Source of the DNA: Bacillota bacterium
GTDB taxonomy: Bacteria; Sysuimicrobiota; Sysuimicrobiia; Sysuimicrobiales; Segetimicrobiaceae
DNA: 38,715 nt
NCBI GenBank assembly: GCA_021324975.1
Contig: JAJPIA010000006.1
Location: 1 to 38,715, forward strand
Direction: 5' to 3'
Shown here: piece after piece, positions 1-7,151 of the stretch
Layout: each line of letters begins with the position of its first letter
How positions within the stretch are numbered: position 1 is the first letter of the stretch
Notes under the pieces: generated by a model
Databases searched by the model: none
Seen by the model: only the letters and a program-made list of their open reading frames with translations
Told to the model about the DNA's origin: nothing
Position numbers and translations under genes: made by a program

Positions 1-53
1 ATGGTGGGCCCTCGTGGACTCGAACCACGGACCTCACCCTTATCAGGGGTGCG
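1..53 (-). repeat. Left copy of 53-bp att core, 3' part of tRNA-Ile(GAT)
   Basis: These bases are identical to the last 53 bases of the window. Read on the minus strand they give the 3' part of a tRNA: an anticodon loop with GAT, the variable region, a T arm with the TTCGAGT loop and an acceptor ending in an encoded CCA. The bases beyond position 53 do not continue as a D arm, so the copy is a 3' fragment and not a full tRNA. Tyrosine integrases commonly use such tRNA 3' ends as the attP/attB identity segment, and an integrase gene follows. Confidence 0.85.
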
Positions 54-346
54 AAGTCCGAGCCACGAGCAGAGTGAGGAATTTGTTTACCACATGCACG
101 GTAGCACGTTCCTAGTTTTGCGTCAAGATATCCCTTTGACCGAGGGATAACCTGTGGACATCTTCCGAAGCACGATGTCGGAGCATTTGAGGCTCGGCTA
201 TAGTCCGTCGACCACCCTCGGACCATCGACGGGAGGATGGTCCTAGCGTTGGCTCGTCCGTACGCTACCCCACGTGGGCGACGGGGGCACGATGGGGGTC
301 GTGTCCTCTGGTATATCGATCGGGATCTCGCCATCCGGCGCGGGCA
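54..346. promoter_or_regulatory. attP-int intergenic region with dyads and a candidate leftward promoter
   Basis: No gene is supported here, and the stretch is more A+T rich than its surroundings. It has a perfect TATCCC/GGGATA dyad (129-149, 9-bp spacer) interleaved with a GTCAA/TTGAC dyad (122-140). On the minus strand, a TTGACG hexamer overlapping this dyad is followed after 17 bp by TACCGT, a fair -35/-10 pair pointing toward att. In the circular form it would drive the gene at 38310-38615. The dyads could be repressor operators or integrase arm sites; nothing in the sequence decides between them. Confidence 0.45.
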
Positions 347-1414
347 TTGCGCGTGCCATCGTCGCCGGACGCGCCGCGACGTGCTGCGGCGGCGCCCACG
401 GGGATCGAGTTTGCCCTCGAGGCGTTCTATCGGTCGCGGCAACAGAAGCGGATCAGCTTCTACCGGCTTCGCAACCTCAAGCAGTACCTTGGCGACCTGC
501 AGGCGTACCTCGCTCGCGCCGGCGTGACCGACCTGATGGAGACGACGCCGGCGCTCATACGCGACTGGATCATCTACCTCAGCACCGACCGCGTGCGCTT
601 CCCCACGACCCACGCGATCGCCGGCGGCCTCAAACCCAGCACGGTCAACAGCCACATTTCCGCGGCTCGGACGTTTTTCGGCTGGTGTGAGCGCGAGGGG
701 TACACGGTGAGTAACCCCGCCCGCGGGCTCGAGAAGCAGCGCGAGGATGAGCTCTTGATCCAGCCGCTCACCCGCGACGAGGTGCGGCGCATCCTCGAGC
801 AACCGGATCTCCAGAGCTTCACCGGCTTCCGCGATTACGTCATGATGCAGCTGCTCTACGACACCGGGATCCGCGTGAGCGAGCTCTGCCACCTCAGGCT
901 CGGGGACGTTGACTGGGAAACGCGTCTGCTTCGGATCCTCGGCAAGGGACGGAAGCAGCGCCGCGTGCCGTTCGGCCTCGAGGTCACGAGGCTGCTGCGG
1001 CAGTACCTGGCCTGGCGCACGGATGACCTGCCGCACGACCGCGTGTTCGTGACGAACGACGCGAAACCGTTTGCCTCAGACGGCAAAAACCGGAACGGGC
1101 CGACGCGCATGTTGCAGATCGTGCGGGACTATGGAGCGGCCTGCGACCCTCCGGTGCACGTGACCCCGCACACGTTCCGGCACACGTTTGCGATCGAGTA
1201 CCTGCGCGCCATTCGCGGGGACGCGCTGCGCCTGCAGGCGATCCTGGGGCATTCCACGCTCGAGATGGTCAAGCGCTACGTGCGCTGCGTCGAGCAGGAC
1301 CTCATCCTGGGGCACGAGCGCGCGAGCCCGGCGGATCGGTTGCAGGGCTGCACGCGGAGAGGATCGGCAGGAACTGCACAGGGGAGGACGAAGAACCGGA
1401 GCCGTTCCATGTAG
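347..1414 (+). CDS. int: Tyrosine recombinase (phage integrase)
   Basis: A 355-aa site-specific recombinase that would integrate the phage at the tRNA-Ile 3' end. An N-terminal SAM-like core-binding region (about residues 21-130) precedes the catalytic domain. The catalytic residues are visible: Arg176 in TGIRVSEL, Lys in LGKGRKQR (200-203), His275 and Arg278 in HTFRHTF, His302 in ILGHS and the nucleophile Tyr311 in VKRYVRC. About 40 basic, low-complexity residues follow. The start given is a TTG and is uncertain; the frame stays open upstream, and conserved sequence begins only near residue 19. It is the only long gene on the plus strand and lies directly beside the left att copy, the usual int-attP arrangement. 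A hairpin terminator follows the stop. Confidence 0.93.
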   Translation: MRVPSSPDAPRRAAAAPTGIEFALEAFYRSRQQKRISFYRLRNLKQYLGDLQAYLARAGVTDLMETTPALIRDWIIYLSTDRVRFPTTHAIAGGLKPSTVNSHISAARTFFGWCEREGYTVSNPARGLEKQREDELLIQPLTRDEVRRILEQPDLQSFTGFRDYVMMQLLYDTGIRVSELCHLRLGDVDWETRLLRILGKGRKQRRVPFGLEVTRLLRQYLAWRTDDLPHDRVFVTNDAKPFASDGKNRNGPTRMLQIVRDYGAACDPPVHVTPHTFRHTFAIEYLRAIRGDALRLQAILGHSTLEMVKRYVRCVEQDLILGHERASPADRLQGCTRRGSAGTAQGRTKNRSRSM

Positions 1415-1428
1415 TCTCCCCCCGAGAG

Positions 1429-1456
1429 CCCCGCGGCCGCGCCCGCGGGGTTTCTC
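1429..1456. terminator. Hairpin terminator between int and the leftward block
   Basis: Perfect 8-bp arms CCCCGCGG (1429-1436) and CCGCGGGG (1443-1450) with a 6-base loop, followed by TTT. It lies between the stop of the rightward integrase gene and the stop of the leftward block, so it can serve convergent transcription. The T tract is short. Confidence 0.65.
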
Positions 1457-1465
1457 ACTTGGGAG

Positions 1466-1678
1466 CTAGCTCGCGAGGACTTTGACCGCGTTTCGGAACT
1501 GCTGAAACAAGGCGTCCATCGCAGCGTCGCGAGACGCCTCGTCCGTGCCACCCTCCTGATAAAGCTTCACCGCATCGCTGATCGCCATTTCCTGGGGCTT
1601 GAACCACAACGCGTTCGCGGGCACGCCGATCTTCGTCAGGATCCGCAGACATGTCGTATGCGCCTCGATCTTGTCCAT
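1466..1678 (-). CDS. Small hypothetical protein, last gene of the leftward block
   Basis: A 70-aa soluble protein that I do not recognise. It is helical in character, with Cys10 and an acidic middle (EGGTDEASRDAAMD). The start is an ATG with a strong ribosome-binding site (GGGAGGTGA) in which the stop codon of the upstream 33-aa gene is embedded, so translation is probably coupled. It is the distal gene of the lysis-like cluster and ends just before the int terminator. No signal peptide or membrane segment is seen. Confidence 0.7.
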   Translation of the reverse strand: MDKIEAHTTCLRILTKIGVPANALWFKPQEMAISDAVKLYQEGGTDEASRDAAMDALFQQFRNAVKVLAS

Positions 1679-1681
1679 CCG

Positions 1682-1783
1682 TCACCTCCCGATGTGGCAG
1701 CTGATGACGAGCCCGAGAAAGTGGTGCAGGAACAGCCCGTACGGGCCCACGCTCCAGAGATCGAACGGCGCCGGCCAGCACAC
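1682..1783 (-). CDS. 33-aa hydrophobic peptide
   Basis: A very short GTG-start frame encoding a peptide with aromatic and hydrophobic residues (FDLWSVGPYGLFLHHFLGLVI) and two Cys. One short membrane-interacting helix is plausible. Its TGA stop lies inside the GGAGGTGA ribosome-binding site of the next gene. The upstream 31-aa membrane peptide ends 2 bases before this start. Because of size and the non-ATG start, support comes mainly from this tight packing and from protein-like composition. Function unknown; a lysis accessory role is possible from position only. Confidence 0.4.
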   Translation of the reverse strand: MCWPAPFDLWSVGPYGLFLHHFLGLVISCHIGR

Positions 1784-1785
1784 GG

Positions 1786-1881
1786 CTAATGCGCCGCCCG
1801 CAGCACGAGCCCGATGACCAGGCCGCAACAGAATCCCGCCGCGGCGCCCAGGCCGGTCCAGAGCACGAGCCAGACGATCAC
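1786..1881 (-). CDS. 31-aa single-span membrane peptide
   Basis: A GTG-start frame whose start overlaps the stop of the upstream gene by GTGA. Nearly the whole peptide is one hydrophobic helix, from VIVWLVLWTGLG through FCCGLVIGLVL, ending Arg-Ala-Ala-His. The length suits one membrane span with few flanking residues, as in minimal holin or antiholin-like peptides. It sits downstream of the holin-like gene and of a 125-aa gene of unknown role. Membrane location is inferred from composition; function is not known. Confidence 0.5.
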   Translation of the reverse strand: MIVWLVLWTGLGAAAGFCCGLVIGLVLRAAH

Positions 1882-2255
1882 AACTGCGCGGTGCCCTTGG
1901 CCAGCGCGTCGATAAGCGACTGTTTGTCGCCTTTCCAGAGGATCGCCGTCACGGTCCCGAGCACGGGCACCGGGATCTCCGCCTCTAGCGTCGCCGTGCC
2001 GGCGACAAACGCCTTCACGTTGTCGGGCACGAGTGCTGCGGCGTCCCGCTCGAGCTGCTGCACGCCTGTCTGCGCGTCCTTGAGCACGGTCGTGAGCGCG
2101 CCCGCGAACCCCGCCGCGAGGTTGCCCTGCTTATACGCTGCGAGCAAGGCCGACCAGGCCTGCGCCATGTCCTGGCCCGCCGTCTTGAGGAATGCCCCGA
2201 TCTCGCCGGCGAGCTGCTCGACGTCGACTTCGATGGTGGTCACGATATCTGCCAC
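1878..2255 (-). CDS. Hypothetical protein in the lysis-like cluster
   Basis: A 125-aa protein starting at GTG behind a strong AGGAGGTGA site. The first 75 residues are Ala-rich and helical (VEQLAGEIGAFLKTAGQDMA), with a hydrophobic stretch near LAAGFAGALTTVL. The second half contains a Pro/Val-rich turn (EAEIPVPVLGTV) and may pack on a membrane surface. I recognise no family. It lies between the holin-like gene and the tiny membrane peptides, so a role at host lysis is the simplest guess from context. Confidence 0.7.
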   Translation of the reverse strand: MADIVTTIEVDVEQLAGEIGAFLKTAGQDMAQAWSALLAAYKQGNLAAGFAGALTTVLKDAQTGVQQLERDAAALVPDNVKAFVAGTATLEAEIPVPVLGTVTAILWKGDKQSLIDALAKGTAQL

Positions 2256-2342
2256 GCTGTCACCTCCTGTGGAGTTTTCGCGCTAGCGCGGCGCGCGCCG
2301 ATTTCGTGCCACAGCGTTGCCACACGCTCCGCCGCGGTGATG

Positions 2343-2537
2343 TTAGGTCAACGTTAACCCGCCCGCGGTCACGACCCGCAGGATGATCATGATTACGGAT
2401 TGCACGGCGGCGAGCTGCGCCGCGGTAAGCCCAGGAATGGCGCTGGCGTGCTGGACCTGCTGCGCGAGCCAGACGATCAACGGGATCACGACCGCGGTCC
2501 ACACGGTCTTGCTGAGATACCACGATTTCGGCTTCAT
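2343..2537 (-). CDS. Holin-like two-span membrane protein
   Basis: A 64-aa protein with two hydrophobic segments (WTAVVIPLIVWLA, about residues 12-24, and VQSVIMIILRVV, about 45-56), separated by a short loop AIPGLTAAQ. The N-terminus MKPKSWYLSK is basic. Size, topology and its place directly after a glycoside-hydrolase gene fit a phage holin. The ATG has a very good ribosome-binding site (AAGGAGGGGA) and overlaps the upstream stop by ATGA. There is no family signature beyond this pattern. Confidence 0.65.
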   Translation of the reverse strand: MKPKSWYLSKTVWTAVVIPLIVWLAQQVQHASAIPGLTAAQLAAVQSVIMIILRVVTAGGLTLT

Positions 2538-3247
2538 GCGTCCCCTCCTTTCCGCGTGAATGACTGCACGACTTGCCACATGAGGTCGTTCATTTCGCTG
2601 TACTCCCACAGGTTGGCGCAGCAATCGAGCGCCTGGCATTGTTGCAGGAACGCCTGCGTATCACTGGCAGAGCCCATCTGCGTGGAGCCGATCCCGGTGA
2701 GAATGACGTCCTTGCCGAGCTTCGTGAACTCGGTGTAGCTCCGGAGCGCCCACTCGGCGGCCGGCACCTGGTAGACCTGTGCCATCCAGCCGTCGAGCGC
2801 CGGCGTGAACTGATCCCACGGGAACTCCGGGTGCAGGCTCACGGTGCTGTAGCTCGACCCGTACATGGGCCCCTGAAACGTCCGACGCACGTTGCCGGTC
2901 AGCTGCACGATCGCCGCGCGGTCGTCGCGCTGCCACTCCCGCTCGATGTCGAGGATGACACCGTTCGCCTCCATTGCAGAAGCGCGCTGGCCAAGAAGCG
3001 TACCTTCTTGGACGGCATTCGAGAAGCGGTTGTCGCGCACATAGCCCCACGCCCACACGTGGAGCCCTTGCGCCTGCGCGTAGGCCGCGGCCGGAGCGAG
3101 GTTCGGCCCGTTCATCTTCGACGTGCCGTCCGCCACTTTGACCGCCCAGTGCGTCACGCCGGCCTGGACGAGCCGATCCACGATCGGGATCCACCACTCC
3201 GGCCGCTGCCACGGGACCTCCCACGACCACATGCCGATGCTAAACAT
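2534..3247 (-). CDS. GH25-like glycoside hydrolase (probable peptidoglycan-degrading enzyme)
   Basis: A 237-aa protein resembling a single TIM-barrel hydrolase domain: alternating strands and helices such as THWAVKVADG, LHVWAWGYV, GVILDIEREW and WMAQVYQVP. The DIE motif at about residues 100-102, after a hydrophobic strand, resembles the acidic D-x-E catalytic signature of GH25 muramidases. No signal peptide is visible, so export would depend on the adjacent holin-like protein. Neighbours are the XhlA-like protein upstream (stop 3 bases before) and the holin-like gene downstream with ATGA overlap. A structural, non-catalytic barrel is an alternative. A second lytic enzyme (GH24 type) lies at 30000-30482. 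Confidence 0.6.
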   Translation of the reverse strand: MFSIGMWSWEVPWQRPEWWIPIVDRLVQAGVTHWAVKVADGTSKMNGPNLAPAAAYAQAQGLHVWAWGYVRDNRFSNAVQEGTLLGQRASAMEANGVILDIEREWQRDDRAAIVQLTGNVRRTFQGPMYGSSYSTVSLHPEFPWDQFTPALDGWMAQVYQVPAAEWALRSYTEFTKLGKDVILTGIGSTQMGSASDTQAFLQQCQALDCCANLWEYSEMNDLMWQVVQSFTRKGGDA

Positions 3248-3250
3248 CTG

Positions 3251-3541
3251 CTACTTCACCAGGAAATGGAGCGCGATTCCCACGGCGCCTGTCATTACGG
3301 CCGCGATCGTGGTGATGAAAATGTTGCGCATGAACTTCCGATTCTCGACGTGCTGCTCGTGCTGGAGCGTCCACTGCGACTCCACTTTCTTCTGCCACTC
3401 GCGGATCGCAGCCCGGTTCTCCTTGAGCTCGCCGATCTCGTCGTGGACGTCGTCCATTTTGCGCTCCAGGGCGTCGAGGCGTCGGTGCACGTCGATCATG
3501 CCGGCCCGGCGTTCCGGGCCGTAGTAGCGGTCATCGGGCAT
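3251..3541 (-). CDS. XhlA-like coiled-coil membrane protein
   Basis: A 96-aa protein with a charged N-terminus (MPDDRYYGPERRAG), a long predicted coiled coil (about residues 17-68: LDALERKMDDVHDEIGELK and onward) and one C-terminal membrane span (about 73-93: IFITTIAAVMTGAVGIAL) ending HFLVK. This architecture matches the small XhlA-type proteins found with holins and endolysins in many phages. It overlaps the upstream ATP-grasp gene by 11 bp and is followed by the GH25-like gene, supporting a lysis role. Exact membership in that family is inferred from architecture alone. Confidence 0.6.
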   Translation of the reverse strand: MPDDRYYGPERRAGMIDVHRRLDALERKMDDVHDEIGELKENRAAIREWQKKVESQWTLQHEQHVENRKFMRNIFITTIAAVMTGAVGIALHFLVK

Positions 3542-5027
3542 GCACGGCCTCTCGGATCGCCGGTCGAGCCGCCTGCGCCGGCCGAGCCACCTCGTACCCC
3601 CACTCCTCCAGCGTCTTGAGATCCCGGATTGCGCGGTCGGCACCGTCCGTGATCCGCGCCTGCATGTCGGCGATCCGGAATTCGTTGAACAGCGCGTTGA
3701 CCTGGTCACGCGCGAGCTCGACCGTGTCACCGGAGCCGGTGAGCTCGAGGACGACGCCGTCGACGCCGGCGGTCTGATAGTGATCGCCGTCCTTCTGCGC
3801 ATCCAGGAGCCACACGTGCGGGTCGTCGCACGGACCGAGGATGTCGACGTCCTGGCATTCCTCCAGCATGCGCTCGACTGTGCGATTGTCGAGCCGCTGC
3901 CGCTCCGTCCCGGGATGCTCCGTGTAGTCGAGCGCGTCAAGGTGCGGGTAGGGCGGGATGCTCACGCGCAGGCTGTACGCGTAGCCACTCCGGAGCGCCA
4001 TGCGCTCGAGCGTGCCGCGTGCGGCCGCTTCAAACAGCCGGTCCAGCGGCTCGTCACAGAGCTCGAGGAGCGCGAACAGGGCCGAGTACCCGAACCGGGG
4101 CGAGAATTCTAGCATGTACGGTTGGTGGTCGTCGTGCGCGATCACGCAGTTGATGTCCAAGGGGCCGTGGAACGGCGGGTACGTCTTCCCGGTCGGGCCC
4201 GTGGGCTTCTTGAGCCAGCTGAGGAACTCGGGCCGGCCGAGTGTCTTCCGGTAGATCCGCGGCAGCCCCTCATACGCCCACACGACTGACGACGCGCAGC
4301 CGATGTTCGGGCCGACGCCGCCTGCCATGAACTTCTTCTCCTCGAGGGTGCCGTTCACGGGCATCGCCGGGACGCCGTCCACGATCCAGATCTCCGTCGA
4401 CACCTCGATGCCGGACACGAACTCCTGCAGCAGGAACGGATCACCGGGTTTGAGCTCGCGCTTCTCCTCGGCGTTCCGGAGGCGGTGCAACATGTCGTCT
4501 GGATCGTGCGCGACATAGCTGAGGCTGGGCGCCGCGTTCCCGAGCGGCTTGAGACACCAGCGCTTCTTCGAGGTCGCCACAAATCGCTGCGCTTCCTTGA
4601 GACCGCCTCGAATACGGTGCACGCGCATGGCATCGTCGGGATCCACCTGGTCCCACGCTTTGCCGCGGCCGGGATCGAACAGGAACGTGCGCGGGATCTT
4701 GATGCCGCACTCGACCGCCGTGCGCAGCGCGAACGCGCGGTCGAGCTCGAGCGCTTCCTGGATCGCCCCGCAGCCGTAGATCGGGTACTTGTACCGCAGC
4801 GCATCGGCCTGCGGACCGATCGGGTGCGTTGTTGAGCCAATCTGATCGTAGACGATGTACCGCGGCCGCTCCCGCAGCGCCTCCGTGAGCGTGCTCCGCA
4901 GTGGCGAAATGCCCTCGAATAGCTTCCGCTTCTTCGCGATCGACCTGAGGAACAGGAGATCGGCGCCGATCCGCGGCGCGACGGCGGCCGCGTCGCCGGT
5001 TTTCGAGATGAGGAGCGGCGCGCCCAC
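3531..5027 (-). CDS. PurD-like ATP-grasp ligase (carboxylate-amine ligase fold)
   Basis: A 498-aa protein that reads like a remote phosphoribosylamine-glycine ligase. An N-terminal region (to about 90) leads to the helix GAIQEALELDRAFALRTA and the linker GIKIPRTFLF. The ATP-grasp part has Lys160 (WCLKPLG), the QEF strand (201-203) with Glu208, and the metal-binding strand EFSPRFG (307-313), where PurD normally has EFN-x-RFGD. The C-terminal 150 residues have no clear match. Such enzymes join a carboxylate to an amine using ATP; the substrate is unknown. It starts at GTG behind GGGAGGTAA, which contains the stop of the upstream gene. No other purine genes are nearby, so modification of a peptide, envelope component or virion protein is as likely as a metabolic role. 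Confidence 0.72.
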   Translation of the reverse strand: MGAPLLISKTGDAAAVAPRIGADLLFLRSIAKKRKLFEGISPLRSTLTEALRERPRYIVYDQIGSTTHPIGPQADALRYKYPIYGCGAIQEALELDRAFALRTAVECGIKIPRTFLFDPGRGKAWDQVDPDDAMRVHRIRGGLKEAQRFVATSKKRWCLKPLGNAAPSLSYVAHDPDDMLHRLRNAEEKRELKPGDPFLLQEFVSGIEVSTEIWIVDGVPAMPVNGTLEEKKFMAGGVGPNIGCASSVVWAYEGLPRIYRKTLGRPEFLSWLKKPTGPTGKTYPPFHGPLDINCVIAHDDHQPYMLEFSPRFGYSALFALLELCDEPLDRLFEAAARGTLERMALRSGYAYSLRVSIPPYPHLDALDYTEHPGTERQRLDNRTVERMLEECQDVDILGPCDDPHVWLLDAQKDGDHYQTAGVDGVVLELTGSGDTVELARDQVNALFNEFRIADMQARITDGADRAIRDLKTLEEWGYEVARPAQAARPAIREAVHAR

Positions 5028-5028
5028 G

Positions 5029-6354
5029 TTACCTCCCGATACCCAGAATGGTGCGGATCACGTGAAGCACTGCGCCGCTCGAGACGTTCCAGATGTCGGC
5101 CCAGGACGCCGGCGATCCCAGGAATTTGCCGATCATCGTGCGCACGGGTTCGTTCGGCGGCCACCAGATCACTGGTGGCGCAGTCGGCTGCTGCACTCTG
5201 AGCGGCCACAGCGGCGCCTCCGGCTTGCCGAGGCGATTGCGTAAGGGGAAGGCCAGCTCGGGTTGCCGCCAGCCGGACGCCGGCCGCACGAGCTCCGGCC
5301 ATTGCTGCGGGCCCGTGGCTTCGACGAGCGCCGGCCGCGATTTGAGCATGGCCGTGGCCGGAAGCGGCGGCTCCCAGCCCATCGGCACGAGCGCGCCCTG
5401 GTACGTGATGGTTGCCGCCGAGTAGAACGATGACGATGAGATCGTGTACTGATTGTCGTAGGTGCCTGCGCTCGTGACGATCTGATAGGCGGTGAAGATG
5501 TGGCAAGGATCACTCCCGGTGGCGAAATCCTGGACCTCTGTCCATCCCGACGATGGCCCACTACTTTGCGTCGCGGATCCCGCATACACCGCGACGCTGA
5601 AGAGGACCTCATAGGGATTGCTCACGGTCACGCTTTGACAATCCAGCGTGGTGCCTTGCGCGGAACCGCCCTCCGGTGTCGCTTGATATTGATCGAAGGT
5701 CTCGCTGATGCCAACCCACTCGCTGATGACGGCCGCGGCGCCGTTCACGGTCCCGCCGCTGATCGCAATGACCACCGGTCCTGTCGTCCCATCAGCGGTG
5801 CCGATCGTCATCAGGTACATCGGGAACGAATCGTTGTTGTTGTACCGCTGCGCCTGGGCGTTGTTCCAGGTCCCGCCACCGCTGACGCCGTTGAAGAACG
5901 GTCCGCCACCACTCGATCCACCGCCCTGCACCATGAGCTGGTTCCCTGCCGATGGCGGACCACTCAACGTCACAGAGAACGAACTGCCGGAGCTCCACGA
6001 ACCGGTTGATTGCCGGATAAAGGCAATGGTGCCGACGCCCACGACATTGGCCGCAAGGACATCGCCGAGCGCCGCGAGGAGCGCGAGCAGGGCAGCGAGC
6101 GCTGCCACGCTCGCCAGCAGGCACCGCAGCGGCCTACGAGGGTTCCACCGCCCGTGCCACTTCTGTACGAAGCACGGCGCCAGCTTATACTGCTGCAGGC
6201 ACCACAGCGTCCAATCCCGGAGCGGAAGCCGCAACACGTGGCCGGCGGCCGCCTCGCTCCAGTAGAGCCTGTAGCCGACGGCGAACCGGCAGAACAGCAG
6301 GAGCAGCAGCGCTTGGCGACGGCGGCTCGCTCGCTGCATGCGCTCGCGGGACAC
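5029..6354 (-). CDS. Membrane-anchored beta-sandwich (adhesin-like) protein
   Basis: About 441 aa if it starts at the GTG placed behind GAGGAG; an in-frame ATG at 6339 would shorten it by 5 residues. Near the N-terminus is a hydrophobic stretch (QALLLLLFCRF), then an aromatic/basic segment and a strong span (CLLASVAALAALLALLAAL). From there a Ser/Thr/Gly/Asn-rich beta domain of about 220 residues runs through SVTLSGPPSAGNQLMV to AATITYQGALVP. The AGN-L-V strand pattern is common in fibre and surface beta-sandwich domains. The last 120 residues are Pro/Trp-rich (VIWWPPNEPV) and end in a hydrophobic helix. I infer a cell-surface or virion-membrane protein, displayed outward. Its stop lies in the ribosome-binding site of the ATP-grasp gene, so the two are coupled. 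Confidence 0.55.
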   Translation of the reverse strand: MSRERMQRASRRRQALLLLLFCRFAVGYRLYWSEAAAGHVLRLPLRDWTLWCLQQYKLAPCFVQKWHGRWNPRRPLRCLLASVAALAALLALLAALGDVLAANVVGVGTIAFIRQSTGSWSSGSSFSVTLSGPPSAGNQLMVQGGGSSGGGPFFNGVSGGGTWNNAQAQRYNNNDSFPMYLMTIGTADGTTGPVVIAISGGTVNGAAAVISEWVGISETFDQYQATPEGGSAQGTTLDCQSVTVSNPYEVLFSVAVYAGSATQSSGPSSGWTEVQDFATGSDPCHIFTAYQIVTSAGTYDNQYTISSSSFYSAATITYQGALVPMGWEPPLPATAMLKSRPALVEATGPQQWPELVRPASGWRQPELAFPLRNRLGKPEAPLWPLRVQQPTAPPVIWWPPNEPVRTMIGKFLGSPASWADIWNVSSGAVLHVIRTILGIGR

Positions 6355-6362
6355 CGGCGCGG

Positions 6363-6818
6363 CTACTCCTCGAACCAGACGGTGATGTCCCAGGTCGAGC
6401 TCGACGGCACCGAGATCGCCTGCAAGCCGATCCCGTGGCCACTCGTGAGATCGGTCAGGATCTTCTCCGTCTCCTGGATCGGGCTCCACGTATACGTGGC
6501 CCGCTGATTGATCCCGATAAAGGCGAGCGCACCGGTCGCATAGGTCGGCTCAGCCGAGTAATTGACCTTGCTCGTAAGGATCGCCGCGGGGCCGAGGGGA
6601 TCATTCTGCGCCGGGGTCACGGCCGTTCCGGTCCCATCGGCCGTCCAGCGCCTGAGCTGCCATTCCGCGGACGCATCCGTTGACGCCGGCGCCGAGACCT
6701 GGCCGAACACGATTTTCAGCAAGCGCGCCCGCCGGGTCGTGCCCGCGGCAATCGTCACCGCCGTCTTGTTCGCCGCGGCGGCGAACGCGGAAATCCCGAC
6801 CGTGTAGACCTCGGCCAT
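6363..6818 (-). CDS. Small beta-rich virion-type protein
   Basis: A 151-aa protein with repeated short beta strands and Thr/Ala/Ser-rich turns, starting MAEVYTVGISAF and ending TWDITVWFEE. It is soluble and has no Cys. The composition and length resemble jelly-roll or Ig-like decoration and fibre proteins of tailed phages, and similar-looking small proteins occur at 7152-7463, 19377-19775 and 21166-21702. It lies 3 bases after the zinc-binding gene and before the anchored beta-sandwich gene. A virion surface role is inferred; I cannot name a family. Confidence 0.6.
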   Translation of the reverse strand: MAEVYTVGISAFAAAANKTAVTIAAGTTRRARLLKIVFGQVSAPASTDASAEWQLRRWTADGTGTAVTPAQNDPLGPAAILTSKVNYSAEPTYATGALAFIGINQRATYTWSPIQETEKILTDLTSGHGIGLQAISVPSSSTWDITVWFEE

Positions 6819-6821
6819 CGG

Positions 6822-7127
6822 TTACCACCTCACCTGCGTGACGGCCGTGTGGCGCGCGGCCTCTTCCTGGTGCGCCTTCTGCGCTGTCTCCGGCCAGAAC
6901 GTCCGGCACGCCGCGCAGTACGGGTGCTCGCCGCGGTCGACCTTCAGGTTCTCGCCATTGTGCAGCTGCGGATCGAGCAGCCGTTCCTGCGTGAGCGGCC
7001 CGCCGCAGAAGCCGCATCGGCCCTGGACGAGGTGCGCCGCGCCCTCGGTCACGTGCAGCGGCGCCGTGCGGTCGATGCCGCCGCCCTGATCGTCGCCCTT
7101 GGACCACGGGAACTTGATCGGTGCCAT
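6822..7127 (-). CDS. Small zinc-knuckle protein
   Basis: A 101-aa protein with two CxxC pairs, CGFC (about residues 38-41) and CAAC (71-74), spaced as in a four-Cys zinc ribbon. The N-terminus is MAPIKFPWSKGDDQGGG and the C-terminus is charged and helical. It may bind nucleic acid or protein; no catalytic motif is visible. It sits in the late block between two beta-rich protein genes, with a GAGGGGAGGAC-like ribosome-binding site upstream. Confidence 0.65.
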   Translation of the reverse strand: MAPIKFPWSKGDDQGGGIDRTAPLHVTEGAAHLVQGRCGFCGGPLTQERLLDPQLHNGENLKVDRGEHPYCAACRTFWPETAQKAHQEEAARHTAVTQVRW

Positions 7128-7151
7128 CGCGTCCTCCCCTCTGTGCTGCGA

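Noticed and set aside
1-78. Complete tRNA-Ile gene
   Set aside because: Only the 3' part is present; the sequence past base 53 does not form a D arm or 5' acceptor strand.
2256-2342. Possible 21- to 26-codon frames between the holin-like gene and the 125-aa gene
   Set aside because: One frame ends in the next ribosome-binding site and another looks mildly protein-like, but starts and spacing are poor.
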